From: CAZLYK01 sp964563495
GTDB lineage: Bacteria; Acidobacteriota; Blastocatellia; RBC074
Direction: 5' to 3'
NCBI GenBank assembly: GCA_964563495.1
Contig: CAZLYK010000144.1
Span: forward strand, 1-14,126
Length of the DNA: 14,126 nt
The position numbers were made by a program, and so were the translations under genes. The number at the start of each line of letters is the position of its first letter. Position 1 is the first letter of the stretch. The notes beneath the pieces were generated by a model. It ran no database searches and had not been told where the DNA came from. It saw only the letters and a program-made list of their open reading frames with translations. Below, in pieces: positions 6,086 through 14,116 of this stretch.

Positions 6086-9000
6086 ATGAGGACTACAGGG
6101 AAATTCTCGATCCTCGCACTGAGCGCCCTACTCTGTTTTATGTTCCTGACTGGAACAGTATTGGGGCAGGCAGTCTACGGCAGCGTCTTTGGAACGGTGA
6201 CCGATCAATCAGGTGCGGCCGTACCCAATGCCAAAGTGACGATTACCAACATCGGCACCAACGTGAGCGAGGCGACTCAAACCAACGCATCGGGCAACTA
6301 CAATCAAACACGTCTGAATCCCGGCTTATACCGCGTCAAGGTAGAAGCCTCGGGTTTTAAATCGACGGTTTTTGAAATAACCGTCAACGTTGATCGCGCT
6401 ACTGAAATCAACGTCTCGCTGCAGACCGGTGCGGTCAGTGAAGAGGTCACGATCACGGCTGAGGCGCCGCTTTTGAAGACGGACCGCGCTGATGTGGCGA
6501 CCACCTTTGAGACCAGGCAGGTCACCGATCTGCCGATTCTCGATCGCAACTTCACCAAGTTCATTCTGCTCACGCCGGGCACACAGCAATTGACATGGCA
6601 GCACGCGGCCAGCGAAAACCCACAAGGTTCGACGCAGATCATGGTCAATGGTCAGCACTTCAGCGGCACGGGCTACCAGCTCGACGGGACCGAGAACCGC
6701 GACCCGATTCTCGGCATTATCGTCATCAACCCCAACTTTGAAGCGATCGGCGAAACCAAGATCACTTCGCAGAACTATGACGCGGAGTTCGGCCAGGCGA
6801 TCGCCGGCGTTGTTTCGGTGACGACCAAGTCGGGGACCAACGACCTTCACGGTTCGGCTTTCCTGTTTCGCCAGAACGATGTTCTGCAGGCGCGAAATCC
6901 GTTCTCGCAGTTTCAGAAAGACAGCCTGACGGGCAAGTTCATTCCCGACACGCTCCGTAACCAGTTCGGCGGTTCGGTTGGTGGAAGGATCGTCAAAGAC
7001 CGCTTCTTCTACTTCGGTGATTACCAGGGGACGCGGAGCAAAGTCGGCGGTTCGCGGTTGTTGACCGTCCCGACGGCGGCGGCCCGGACGGGCGATCTGA
7101 GCGCCTACGGCCAGAAGATCTACGACCCGCTCACCGGCACTCCCAACCAACGCACCGAGTTTGCCGGAGGCAAGATCCTGTCCAATCGTATTTCGCAGCA
7201 GGCATTGAACATCCTCACGCTGATTCCGCTGCCGAATGCGACAGGTCGCGATAATGGGACGCGAGACAATTACGTTGCTTCGGGGATTGAGGCTTTCAAC
7301 GGCGACACTTTCAACGTTCGGGTTGACGCCAAGATGAGCGACCGGGTGAATATGTTCGGCCGCTACAGCTACGCTGACTTCACGCGTGACGGCCCGACTG
7401 CTTTCGGCGCGGGCGGCGGCGCTGAGCTGGTCTCGCTCGGTGGGACGTCCAAGGTTCGCAACCAGAGCGTGGCTTACGGCCTCGACTACACCTGGGGGCC
7501 GACGCTGGTCAGCGACATCCGCTTCGGCTTTTTCCGTTACAAAGTCAACGTCCTGCCGTTCGACTTCGGCAAGAACACGGCCGCCGACGTCGGAGTGCCG
7601 GGCTTGAACTTCGACAGCTTCAGTTCGGGATTGTTTGCCGGTTTTATTGGCGGCCCGGTTGGTTCGCTCAATTTCGGGTCGGGCCTCGGCGTCAACCGCT
7701 GCAACTGCCCGCTCGATCAGGATGAGAATCAATTCCAGTTTGTCACCAACACGACGAAGTTTTACGGCAACCACACCTTCAAGTTCGGCGTTGACGTGCG
7801 CCGGGCGTACAACCTCCGGGTTCCGTCCGACGTGCATCGTGCGGGCGAGCTGAGCTTTGACCAGAACCGGACGCGCGGCCCGCAGGGCGGAGGCCTGGGA
7901 CTGGCCACCTTCCTGCTCGGCGATGTGACCAGTTTTGGCCGTTACATCAGCTCGAATACCGATGCGCGTGAGCGCCAGTGGCGTCATTTCTATTACGGTC
8001 AGGACAGCTGGCGCCTGACGCAGAAGCTGACGCTCAATTATGGGGTGCGGATGGATGTCATCAACCCGCAGTCGATCAACAAAGCCGGCAACGCCGGGTT
8101 CCTCGATCTCAATACCGGCGAGATCAAAGTCGTCGGGGTCGGCGACATTGGCCTCAACGGCGATGTTGAAAACAGCTACAACTTCGCACCGCGTCTGAGC
8201 CTGGCTTACAAGGTTTCGGACAAGCTGGTTGTCCGAGCCGGTTATGGCCGGAGCTACGACATCGGCGTCTTCGGTTCGTTGTTCGGGCACTCGGTGACGC
8301 AGAACCTGCCTGTCCTGGCGGTCCAGCGTTTGAATGCTCCGGAAAACTATGAACGTGTCTTCACGCTGACGCAGGGCGCTCCGGCGTTCAACAACTACTT
8401 CGGTTTGAACAATACGCCGAAGAACGGCGGGACGCCGAATGCATCGTTGCCGTCGAGTGGTCGCTTCTTCCTGCCGAATGGCGTGTTTGCGCGCGCCCTG
8501 CCGGAGAAGCAGCGGTTACCAAGCGTTGATGCCTACAACCTGACCGTCCAATACCAGTTGACCGATAAGATCTCGTTCGAAGCGGCCTACGTCGGCAATA
8601 AAGGGACGCACGTTTTCGCGGGTGATGGTCCGGCGATCGACGCCAACCAGGCGAGCCTGGTCGGCTTCGGCACGGTGCCGCGCGATCAACGTCGCCCGCT
8701 CTTCAACAAGTTCGGCTGGACGCAGGGAATCGACTACTTCTGCAACTGCGCCGACAACCGTTATGACTCGATGCAGTTGAAGGTCGATAAGCGGTTCTCG
8801 AACGGCTATTCGATCCTGGCGCACTATACCTTGCAGCGCGCGCTGCAGGACAGCGGTGAATACTTCTTCTTCGACGCCAACCTCAATCGCGGCCCGGCGG
8901 ATTGGGAACGCAAGCACAACTTCGTCTTTTCGCAAGTGTGGGAGCTGCCGATCGGCAAGGGCAAGAAGCTTGGCAATGACATCTCACGTGCGGCTGATCT

Positions 9001-9484
9001 GGTTATCGGAGGCTGGCAGTTCAACTCAAACACGACTTACCAGAGCGGCCAGCCCTACAGCTTCGGTTACGATGCGGGCGCGAACATCGACACCGGCCCG
9101 GGCCGTCCGAACGTCAATGGCGAGGTCAACGCCAGTCTCTCGGGCAACAAGTACACCTACAACACGTCTGTGCTGTCGAACCCGGGCAAAGGCACGTTCG
9201 GCAACCAGCCGCGTAACTCCTTGCGTGGCCCCGGTTACTGGCGCACCGACGCTTCGCTCTTCAAGAAGTTCAAGTTTACCGAAACGAAGGAGCTCGAATT
9301 CCGCATCGAATCGGTCAACTTCTTCAACCACTCCAACCTGGGCAACCCGGATGGGTTTATCGGTTCGTTCGACGCCGCCGGCAAGCTCAATCAAAACGGC
9401 AACCTCGGCGTGATCAACTCAACGGCGTATTTCGGTGCTGACCCGATGCGCAACTTCCAGTTCGCTCTCAAGCTCAAGTTCTAA
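6086..9484 (+). CDS. Oar-like TonB-dependent outer-membrane receptor with N-terminal carboxypeptidase-regulatory-like domain
   Basis: The 1132-residue protein should form a plugged outer-membrane beta-barrel for energised uptake or surface binding; the substrate is unknown. It has a signal peptide (1-28), a carboxypeptidase-regulatory-like beta-sandwich (about 31-115: GSVFGTVTDQSGAAVPNAKV, GNYNQTRLNPGLYRVKVEASGF), a plug (about 125-250, with IMVNGQHFSGTGYQLDGTENRD and YDAEFGQAIAGVVSVTTKSGTN), then a barrel to the C-terminal Phe (NFQFALKLKF). No clear TonB box is visible, as is usual for this group. The mature protein has only four cysteines, in two CNC motifs at 539-541 and 886-888. The start has AAGGAGG at 6065-6071, a rather long 14 bases before the ATG. 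It is divergent from the winged-helix gene and ends 36 bases before a strong terminator. Confidence 0.92.
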   Translation: MRTTGKFSILALSALLCFMFLTGTVLGQAVYGSVFGTVTDQSGAAVPNAKVTITNIGTNVSEATQTNASGNYNQTRLNPGLYRVKVEASGFKSTVFEITVNVDRATEINVSLQTGAVSEEVTITAEAPLLKTDRADVATTFETRQVTDLPILDRNFTKFILLTPGTQQLTWQHAASENPQGSTQIMVNGQHFSGTGYQLDGTENRDPILGIIVINPNFEAIGETKITSQNYDAEFGQAIAGVVSVTTKSGTNDLHGSAFLFRQNDVLQARNPFSQFQKDSLTGKFIPDTLRNQFGGSVGGRIVKDRFFYFGDYQGTRSKVGGSRLLTVPTAAARTGDLSAYGQKIYDPLTGTPNQRTEFAGGKILSNRISQQALNILTLIPLPNATGRDNGTRDNYVASGIEAFNGDTFNVRVDAKMSDRVNMFGRYSYADFTRDGPTAFGAGGGAELVSLGGTSKVRNQSVAYGLDYTWGPTLVSDIRFGFFRYKVNVLPFDFGKNTAADVGVPGLNFDSFSSGLFAGFIGGPVGSLNFGSGLGVNRCNCPLDQDENQFQFVTNTTKFYGNHTFKFGVDVRRAYNLRVPSDVHRAGELSFDQNRTRGPQGGGLGLATFLLGDVTSFGRYISSNTDARERQWRHFYYGQDSWRLTQKLTLNYGVRMDVINPQSINKAGNAGFLDLNTGEIKVVGVGDIGLNGDVENSYNFAPRLSLAYKVSDKLVVRAGYGRSYDIGVFGSLFGHSVTQNLPVLAVQRLNAPENYERVFTLTQGAPAFNNYFGLNNTPKNGGTPNASLPSSGRFFLPNGVFARALPEKQRLPSVDAYNLTVQYQLTDKISFEAAYVGNKGTHVFAGDGPAIDANQASLVGFGTVPRDQRRPLFNKFGWTQGIDYFCNCADNRYDSMQLKVDKRFSNGYSILAHYTLQRALQDSGEYFFFDANLNRGPADWERKHNFVFSQVWELPIGKGKKLGNDISRAADLVIGGWQFNSNTTYQSGQPYSFGYDAGANIDTGPGRPNVNGEVNASLSGNKYTYNTSVLSNPGKGTFGNQPRNSLRGPGYWRTDASLFKKFKFTETKELEFRIESVNFFNHSNLGNPDGFIGSFDAAGKLNQNGNLGVINSTAYFGADPMRNFQFALKLKF

Positions 9485-9520
9485 GCGCTGAGAGCGGCCG
9501 AAAATTTAGACCGTCTACTT

Positions 9521-9548
9521 GGGGAGCCGCACCAGGGCTCCCCTTTTT
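9521..9548 (+). terminator. Intrinsic terminator of the receptor gene
   Basis: GGGGAGCC (9521-9528) pairs perfectly with GGCTCCCC (9536-9543) around the loop GCACCAG, followed directly by TTTTT (9544-9548). It lies 36 bases after the receptor stop, so the downstream TPR gene most likely needs its own promoter. Only a weak extended -10 (TGCTATCCT, 9552-9560) was seen for that. Confidence 0.9.
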
Positions 9549-9605
9549 ATGTGCTATCCTCTCTTGAGCAACCGAACCTGTCATGGGAAAAGAGGGCTCA
9601 AACCA

Positions 9606-10637
9606 ATGAAACAGCTGAGGGTTCTGTGGCTGGCACTGTTCTTGTGCGTCGCCGTGCCGGCTCAAAACGGATTGGCGCAAGAGACCCCGGACAAGCTGGC
9701 GGCGGCGCTGGATGAAGCGCGTTCGCTGATCGGTTCGGGCAACGCGGCTGCCGCCATGACAAAACTCCAATCGTTGTCTGCCGCGACCGACCCTCGCGTG
9801 GCGCAGCTTCTCGGCGTGGCTTTTTACAGTATCAACGATCATGTCCGGGCGATAGAGCACTTGGGGTCAGCCGTGGACAAGTTGCCTAAGGGATCACCGG
9901 CGTGGCGCGAGGCTGTCCAACTGCTCGGCCTGTCGCATTACATACTCGGCCATCTGGCCGAATCAATCCCATTTCTGGAGCAAACCCGCGCCTGGTTGCC
10001 GAACAACAACGAGCTGACTTACGCGCTCGGGATGGCCTCGATCCAAACGCGGCAACCCGACAAAGCCCGCGAGGCTTTCGGGCGAATGTTCGGGGTTGCG
10101 GCGGATTCGGCGGCTGCGCACCTCTTGACCGCCCAGATGATGATCCGCGTCGAGTTTGAAGATTTCGCCGAGGTAGAGTTGAAGAAAGCCTTGGAAAAAG
10201 ACCCTCGCCTGCCGCAGGCCAATTACCTGCTCGGGCAGAACGCGATATACAAGGGCCGCTACGACGAAGGCATCGAGTTGATGGAAAAAGAACTGGCCAT
10301 CAATCCTGATAACGCCATGGCTTATTACAAGATCGGCGACGCGCTGACCCGCGGGCTCAAATGGGATGAGGCGATCGTGCAATTGCAGAAATCGGTCTGG
10401 CTCAACCCGTTTTACAGCGGTCCCTACATCCTGCTCGGCAAGAGTTATCTGAAAAAGAGACAGCTCCCGAATGCCGAGGGTATGCTCAGGCGCGCCATCC
10501 AATTTGATCCGAACAATAAATCGGCGCATTACATGCTCGCCCAGGTTTATCAGCAAATGGGCCGGACCGAAGACGCCAGGCGCGAATTCGCGTTGGCTGA
10601 GAAACTTCAGGGTAATCTGGAAAACCCGGAGAGATGA
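9606..10637 (+). CDS. Exported TPR protein
   Basis: From ATG 9606 the protein has 343 residues: a signal peptide (MKQLRVLWLALFLCVAVPAQ, likely cleavage near residue 24) and then TPR-type helical pairs to the C-terminus. Clear units include AVQLLGLSHYILGHLAESIPFLEQ, PQANYLLGQNAIYKGRYDEGIELMEK, AMAYYKIGDALTRGLKWDEAIVQLQK, GPYILLGKSYLKKRQLPNAEGMLRRA and SAHYMLAQVYQQMGRTEDARREFA; the N-terminal units are more degenerate. It is probably a periplasmic or surface scaffold for protein contacts; partners are unknown. The frame is open to a TTG at 9519, but that lies at the edge of the receptor terminator and would mask the signal peptide, so 9606 is chosen (weak GAGG about ten bases upstream). The next gene starts one base after its stop, indicating a two-gene operon with the CRTAC1-like protein. 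Confidence 0.87.
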   Translation: MKQLRVLWLALFLCVAVPAQNGLAQETPDKLAAALDEARSLIGSGNAAAAMTKLQSLSAATDPRVAQLLGVAFYSINDHVRAIEHLGSAVDKLPKGSPAWREAVQLLGLSHYILGHLAESIPFLEQTRAWLPNNNELTYALGMASIQTRQPDKAREAFGRMFGVAADSAAAHLLTAQMMIRVEFEDFAEVELKKALEKDPRLPQANYLLGQNAIYKGRYDEGIELMEKELAINPDNAMAYYKIGDALTRGLKWDEAIVQLQKSVWLNPFYSGPYILLGKSYLKKRQLPNAEGMLRRAIQFDPNNKSAHYMLAQVYQQMGRTEDARREFALAEKLQGNLENPER

Positions 10638-10638
10638 T

Positions 10639-12393
10639 TTGAAGCGCTTTTCTTTTTTGCCAAACGGCCCGGGCGGCCATGGCCCGGCGAATCAGGCCGC
10701 GAGGGTTGTCCTTTGCTCGATTGCGGCAGTCTGCTTGATCGTCCTCATTGTCTCGGGCGATTCGCCGCCCGTGATTGACCATCCACAGTTCGTCGATATT
10801 GCAGCTCAGGCGGGGTTGACCCAGCCGATCATTTACGGCGGCCTGGAATCGAAGCGATACATCATCGAGACCAACGGGTGCGGCGTGGCATTTTACGATT
10901 ATGACAATGACGGGTGGATGGACATCCTGACACTCAACGGCTCGAGATTGGAAGGTTTTCCGAAAGGTAGCGAGCCGGCCACCCGGCTCTACCGGAACAA
11001 TCGCAATGGAACGTTCACCGACGTGACCGCTAGAGCCGGATTTACCCGGACCGGCTTCGCCTCCGCCCTCTGTCTCGGCGATTTCGACAACGACGGGTTT
11101 GATGATCTGTTTGTGACATATTGGGGCACCAATGTGCTCTACCGAAACAACGGCAACGGCTCGTTCACTGACGTGACCAAGAAGGCGGGGCTCGATTTTG
11201 AAGGCATCCGGTGGGGATCCGGCTGCGCGTTTATAGATTACGACCGCGACGGCGACCTCGACCTGTTCGTCTCGAACTACTTGAGCTTCGATCCCAAGAC
11301 CGCTCCTGAGCCGGGCAAGGGAGCCAACTGCGTCTGGAAGGGCGTTCCCGTCAACTGCGGTCCGAAGGGATTGCCTTTCGCTCGCAACTGGCTCTACCGC
11401 AATGACGGCTCCGGGATTTTCACCGACGTCTCAGCCGCCTCCGGGATCGGGAAAGTCCTCGAGCGTTACCCCATGTCGGCGGCGGCGGCGGACTTCGACG
11501 AGGACGGCTGGGTCGATCTTTATCTCGCTTGCGACTCGACGGCGAGTATTCTTTATCACAACAACCGCGATGGCTCATTCACCGATGTCGCATTGGAAAG
11601 CGGCGCCGCTTACAACGAAGACGGACAGCCCCAGGCCGGAATGGGGCTCGGCATCGGCGATTACAACCTCGACGGCAGGCTGGACATTTTCAAAACCCAC
11701 TTCACCGACGATACGCCGGTGCTCTACCGGAATACCGGAAAAGGAATGTTTGAAGATGTGACCATGGTCGCGGGTCTCGGCCGGGCGACAAAATACATCA
11801 GCTGGGGCGCCGGCATGCCCGACCTCGATAACGACGGATGGCCGGATATTTTCTGGGTTACGGGTAACGTTTATCCCGAGGTCGAGAAGCACTTTAAACA
11901 GTATCCGCACCGCAGCCCGCGCCAGTTGTTTCATAATCTGGGCAATGGCCGGTTCGAAGATGTCTCGGCGCAGAGCGGCCCCGGCGTGACTGCACCGCAT
12001 TCCAGCCGGGGTTGCGCTTTCGGTGATTTCGACAACGACGGCGATATCGATGTCCTGGTCATGAACATGAATGAGCCTCCTTCACTGATCCGTAACGATT
12101 ACTCCGGAGGCAATCACTGGCTGAAGGTGAAGCTGGTCGGCGTCAAATCGAATCGCACTGGCCTGGGCGCCCGCGTAGTTGTCGTCGCCGGCGAACGCAA
12201 ACAGGCGCAAGCAGTCTTGAGTCAGACGAGTTATTACTCGCACGACGATTTACGATTGCACTTCGGCCTTGGTGACAAGCTGAAAGCCGATCGCGTTGAT
12301 GTCTTCTGGCCGAGTGGGCAAGTCGAGAGCCTGAAAGATATCAAGGCCGATCAAGTGGTTTTGGTCAGGGAAGGTAATAGAGGAGTGCAGTAA
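10639..12393 (+). CDS. CRTAC1/ASPIC-UnbV family VCBS-repeat beta-propeller protein
   Basis: The chosen TTG start gives 584 residues, with an N-terminal hydrophobic segment (about 21-39) as uncleaved anchor or signal. Seven calcium-binding D-x-D/N-x-D-G motifs start near residues 87, 148, 200, 285, 341, 395 and 463, spacing that fits a seven-bladed propeller of FG-GAP/VCBS repeats. A Cys-containing insert, CVWKGVPVNCGPKGL, sits between the third and fourth motifs, as is typical of the family. The UnbV/ASPIC domain occupies about 505-575 (TGLGARVVV ... SYYSHDDLRLHFGLG ... VDVFWPSGQ). TTG 10639 has GGAGAG five bases upstream and lies one base after the TPR stop. The longer open frame back to 10471 overlaps the TPR gene and encodes only Arg-rich shadow sequence. 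The role is probably extracytoplasmic binding or adhesion; the exact function is unknown. Confidence 0.88.
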   Translation: MKRFSFLPNGPGGHGPANQAARVVLCSIAAVCLIVLIVSGDSPPVIDHPQFVDIAAQAGLTQPIIYGGLESKRYIIETNGCGVAFYDYDNDGWMDILTLNGSRLEGFPKGSEPATRLYRNNRNGTFTDVTARAGFTRTGFASALCLGDFDNDGFDDLFVTYWGTNVLYRNNGNGSFTDVTKKAGLDFEGIRWGSGCAFIDYDRDGDLDLFVSNYLSFDPKTAPEPGKGANCVWKGVPVNCGPKGLPFARNWLYRNDGSGIFTDVSAASGIGKVLERYPMSAAAADFDEDGWVDLYLACDSTASILYHNNRDGSFTDVALESGAAYNEDGQPQAGMGLGIGDYNLDGRLDIFKTHFTDDTPVLYRNTGKGMFEDVTMVAGLGRATKYISWGAGMPDLDNDGWPDIFWVTGNVYPEVEKHFKQYPHRSPRQLFHNLGNGRFEDVSAQSGPGVTAPHSSRGCAFGDFDNDGDIDVLVMNMNEPPSLIRNDYSGGNHWLKVKLVGVKSNRTGLGARVVVVAGERKQAQAVLSQTSYYSHDDLRLHFGLGDKLKADRVDVFWPSGQVESLKDIKADQVVLVREGNRGVQ

Positions 12394-12483
12394 AGAAAAT
12401 AGACAGGATTGACAGGATTTCAACCGGATTAAACCGGATCAGAGACAAGGCAGAAAAAATCCTGTCAATCCTGTCTATTTTCT
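12394..12483. repeat. Dispersed palindromic repeat, copy B, likely bidirectional terminator
   Basis: Two perfectly complementary 27-base arms (12394-12420 and 12457-12483) flank a 36-base spacer. Each arm reads AGAAAATAGACAGGATT followed by GACAGGATTT or its complement, and ends outward in an A/T-rich run, so each transcript would finish in TATTTTCT. The spacer holds a tandem ACCGGATTAA-ACCGGAT. The left arm begins on the base after the propeller-gene stop, and the right arm ends 22 bases from the stop of the opposing TPR gene, so both convergent transcripts would fold it. It is homologous to the element at 31-134. Confidence 0.85.
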
Positions 12484-12505
12484 CCTCGACGGGAATGAAG
12501 CGAGG

Positions 12506-14077
12506 CTACGGCGCCGGCGGTCTCAATCTGTGATCGAGTTGCCTGGCGCGTTGAAAAGCCTCTTCGGCCCTCTTTTTATCACCCTTCTTTCGAAGCGACA
12601 GTCCGAGCTGGTAATGCGCCGGGGCATAATTCGGGTCTTTTTTGATAGCCGATTCAAAAAAGCCGATAGCGGCGGCCAGATTACCCCTCTTCATCTTTTG
12701 AATCCCGGTGTTGGTATCGAAGGTGGCGGCCTGGTTGTCGGTCTTCAGCTTATTCAACCTGGCCGCTTCCTGGAATTCTGCGCGGGCCGCCTCCGTCTCA
12801 CCCTGCTTTCTCAGCGCGTTACCGAGTGTGTTATGGACCTGTGGGCTGAGCGGCGAGATCTTGAGCGAGGTTCGAAACGAGTCGATTGCTTCGTCGAGAT
12901 CGCCTTTTTGCTCGAGCGCCGTGCCGAGGGTGTAGTGGGCTTCGGCGAAATCGGGCTTGGCGGCCACCGCCCCGCGAAATGCCCTGATTGCTTCCTCCAG
13001 TTTGCCCTGCTGCATGAGCGTGATTCCGAGTGTGTAATGCGCTTCGTGCAGGGAAGGCTGGAGCGCCACGCTGCGGTTGAGCGCGTCGATTGCTCCGGCA
13101 AAGTCGTCTCTGTATTTGAGCGCCACGCCGAGGTTGTACCAGGCTTCGGCTTCATTCGGATTGGCGTCGAGCAACCGGCGATAGGTTGCGATCGCGCCGG
13201 CGTAATCCGCCTTTTGAATCAGAGCCAGGCCCAGGTTGTTGAGTGTGACGTTGTTGTTCGGATCCAGCCGGAGCGCCTCCTCAAATTCAGCCACCGCCGC
13301 AGCCGCATCACGGTTTTGAATATACGCCAGTCCGAGTTGGTTGCGGGGCTCAATCCTGCCGGGTTTGAGTCTGATCGCTTGACGCAGCGCCGCGATCGCG
13401 TTCTCGGTGTCTTCGTCGGCATAAAGCGCGGCGCCCAGCGCGTTGTGCGCGTCGGCGACCCTCGGATCAAGTTTGACGGCCTCGCGTAGCTCTTCTACCG
13501 CTTCGGGGATCGAGCCGGTCTTGTGCAAACAGACGCCCAGATAGTATCGGGACTCGAAGTGCCGGGGCTTCAATCGAGAGGCTTCACGCAATGGCGGAAT
13601 GGCCTCGGCAAATTGGCCGGCAAACCAGCGCGTCACCCCAAGCCGGTAATATGCCTCGTGGAAATCCGGCTTGATTCTGATCGCGGCTTCGAATTCAGCC
13701 ATGGCGGAGGCGATCTCTCCGCTCTGCCCGAGTGCGTAGCCGAGGGCGCTGCGGGCTTCGGCGAAATCCGGTTTTATCCCAATCGCCCGGTGGAACTCGG
13801 CGATCGCTTCGCTGATCCGACCTTTCTGTTGAAGCGCCAAACCCAGGTTGGCGTGAGCTTCGGCAAATTCGGGTCTCAGCTCAAGCGCCGCGCGAAATGA
13901 GTCGATCGCCCGGTCCGGATTGTTTTGCCGCATGTAGGCTACGCCCGCACGGAGATGCCTTTCAGCAGTTGGTTGAGCCGGTCTTTTCCGTTGAGCTTCG
14001 ACCGTTGGAAAAGACAAAGTCGCAACCAGACAGAGGGATATCACGAGATAGAGACAAAGTGATTTTTGGCGAAGCAT
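12506..14077 (-). CDS. Exported protein of 14 tandem TPRs
   Basis: The 523-residue product has a signal peptide (about 1-28, MLRQKSLCLYLVISLCLVA to VEA) and a short basic linker. Twelve TPRs then run in unbroken 34-residue register from about 38 to 445. Each shows the pattern AEAHxxLGxALxxxGxxxEAIxxFxxAIxLxPxF. A thirteenth repeat (446-484) carries a five-residue insertion, and a fourteenth (485-518) ends at a RPPAP tail. Such arrays form a superhelical scaffold for protein binding; the export signal places this one in the periplasm or at the surface. No catalytic domain is present. A predicted promoter directly upstream (14087-14116) leaves almost no leader, and no Shine-Dalgarno is seen, so the mRNA may be nearly leaderless. 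It converges on the CRTAC1-like gene across repeat copy B; a shared function with that locus is possible but unproven. Confidence 0.9.
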   Translation of the reverse strand: MLRQKSLCLYLVISLCLVATLSFPTVEAQRKRPAQPTAERHLRAGVAYMRQNNPDRAIDSFRAALELRPEFAEAHANLGLALQQKGRISEAIAEFHRAIGIKPDFAEARSALGYALGQSGEIASAMAEFEAAIRIKPDFHEAYYRLGVTRWFAGQFAEAIPPLREASRLKPRHFESRYYLGVCLHKTGSIPEAVEELREAVKLDPRVADAHNALGAALYADEDTENAIAALRQAIRLKPGRIEPRNQLGLAYIQNRDAAAAVAEFEEALRLDPNNNVTLNNLGLALIQKADYAGAIATYRRLLDANPNEAEAWYNLGVALKYRDDFAGAIDALNRSVALQPSLHEAHYTLGITLMQQGKLEEAIRAFRGAVAAKPDFAEAHYTLGTALEQKGDLDEAIDSFRTSLKISPLSPQVHNTLGNALRKQGETEAARAEFQEAARLNKLKTDNQAATFDTNTGIQKMKRGNLAAAIGFFESAIKKDPNYAPAHYQLGLSLRKKGDKKRAEEAFQRARQLDHRLRPPAP

Positions 14078-14086
14078 GGCAGGCTA

Positions 14087-14116
14087 AATATAGATTCCGA
14101 TCGGCTGATTTGTAAA
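14087..14116 (-). promoter_or_regulatory. Sigma-70-like promoter of the 14-TPR gene
   Basis: On the minus strand TTTACA (14116-14111) is followed by an 18-base spacer and TATATT (14092-14087), each five of six to consensus. The predicted start lies around 14080, zero to three bases before the ATG at 14077. The window ends only ten bases further, so other promoters cannot be excluded. Confidence 0.45.

Noticed and set aside
6326..8290. Minus-strand open frame of 654 codons inside the receptor gene
   Set aside because: It lies fully antisense to a well-supported receptor, has no ribosome site or recognisable domain, and is Val/Arg/Glu-rich as expected from the complement of GC-rich codons.
9519..9605. 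N-terminal extension of the TPR gene from TTG 9519
   Set aside because: It runs through the receptor terminator and would bury the signal peptide that starts at Met 9606.
9583..9609. Eight-codon open frame overlapping the TPR start by ATGA
   Set aside because: It could be a leader peptide, but it has no ribosome site of its own and is short enough to occur by chance.
10471..10638. N-terminal extension of the propeller gene
   Set aside because: It overlaps the TPR gene and encodes Arg-rich sequence with no signal peptide, while TTG 10639 has a well-placed ribosome site and a hydrophobic N-terminus.
12530..13489. Plus-strand open frame of 319 codons opposite the 14-TPR gene
   Set aside because: It is a shadow of the repeated TPR codons on the other strand, with no domain of its own.
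12740..13966. 102-base periodicity that could be mistaken for a tandem DNA repeat or CRISPR-like array
   Set aside because: The periodicity follows 34-residue TPR units in a continuous reading frame, and the DNA units are diverged.
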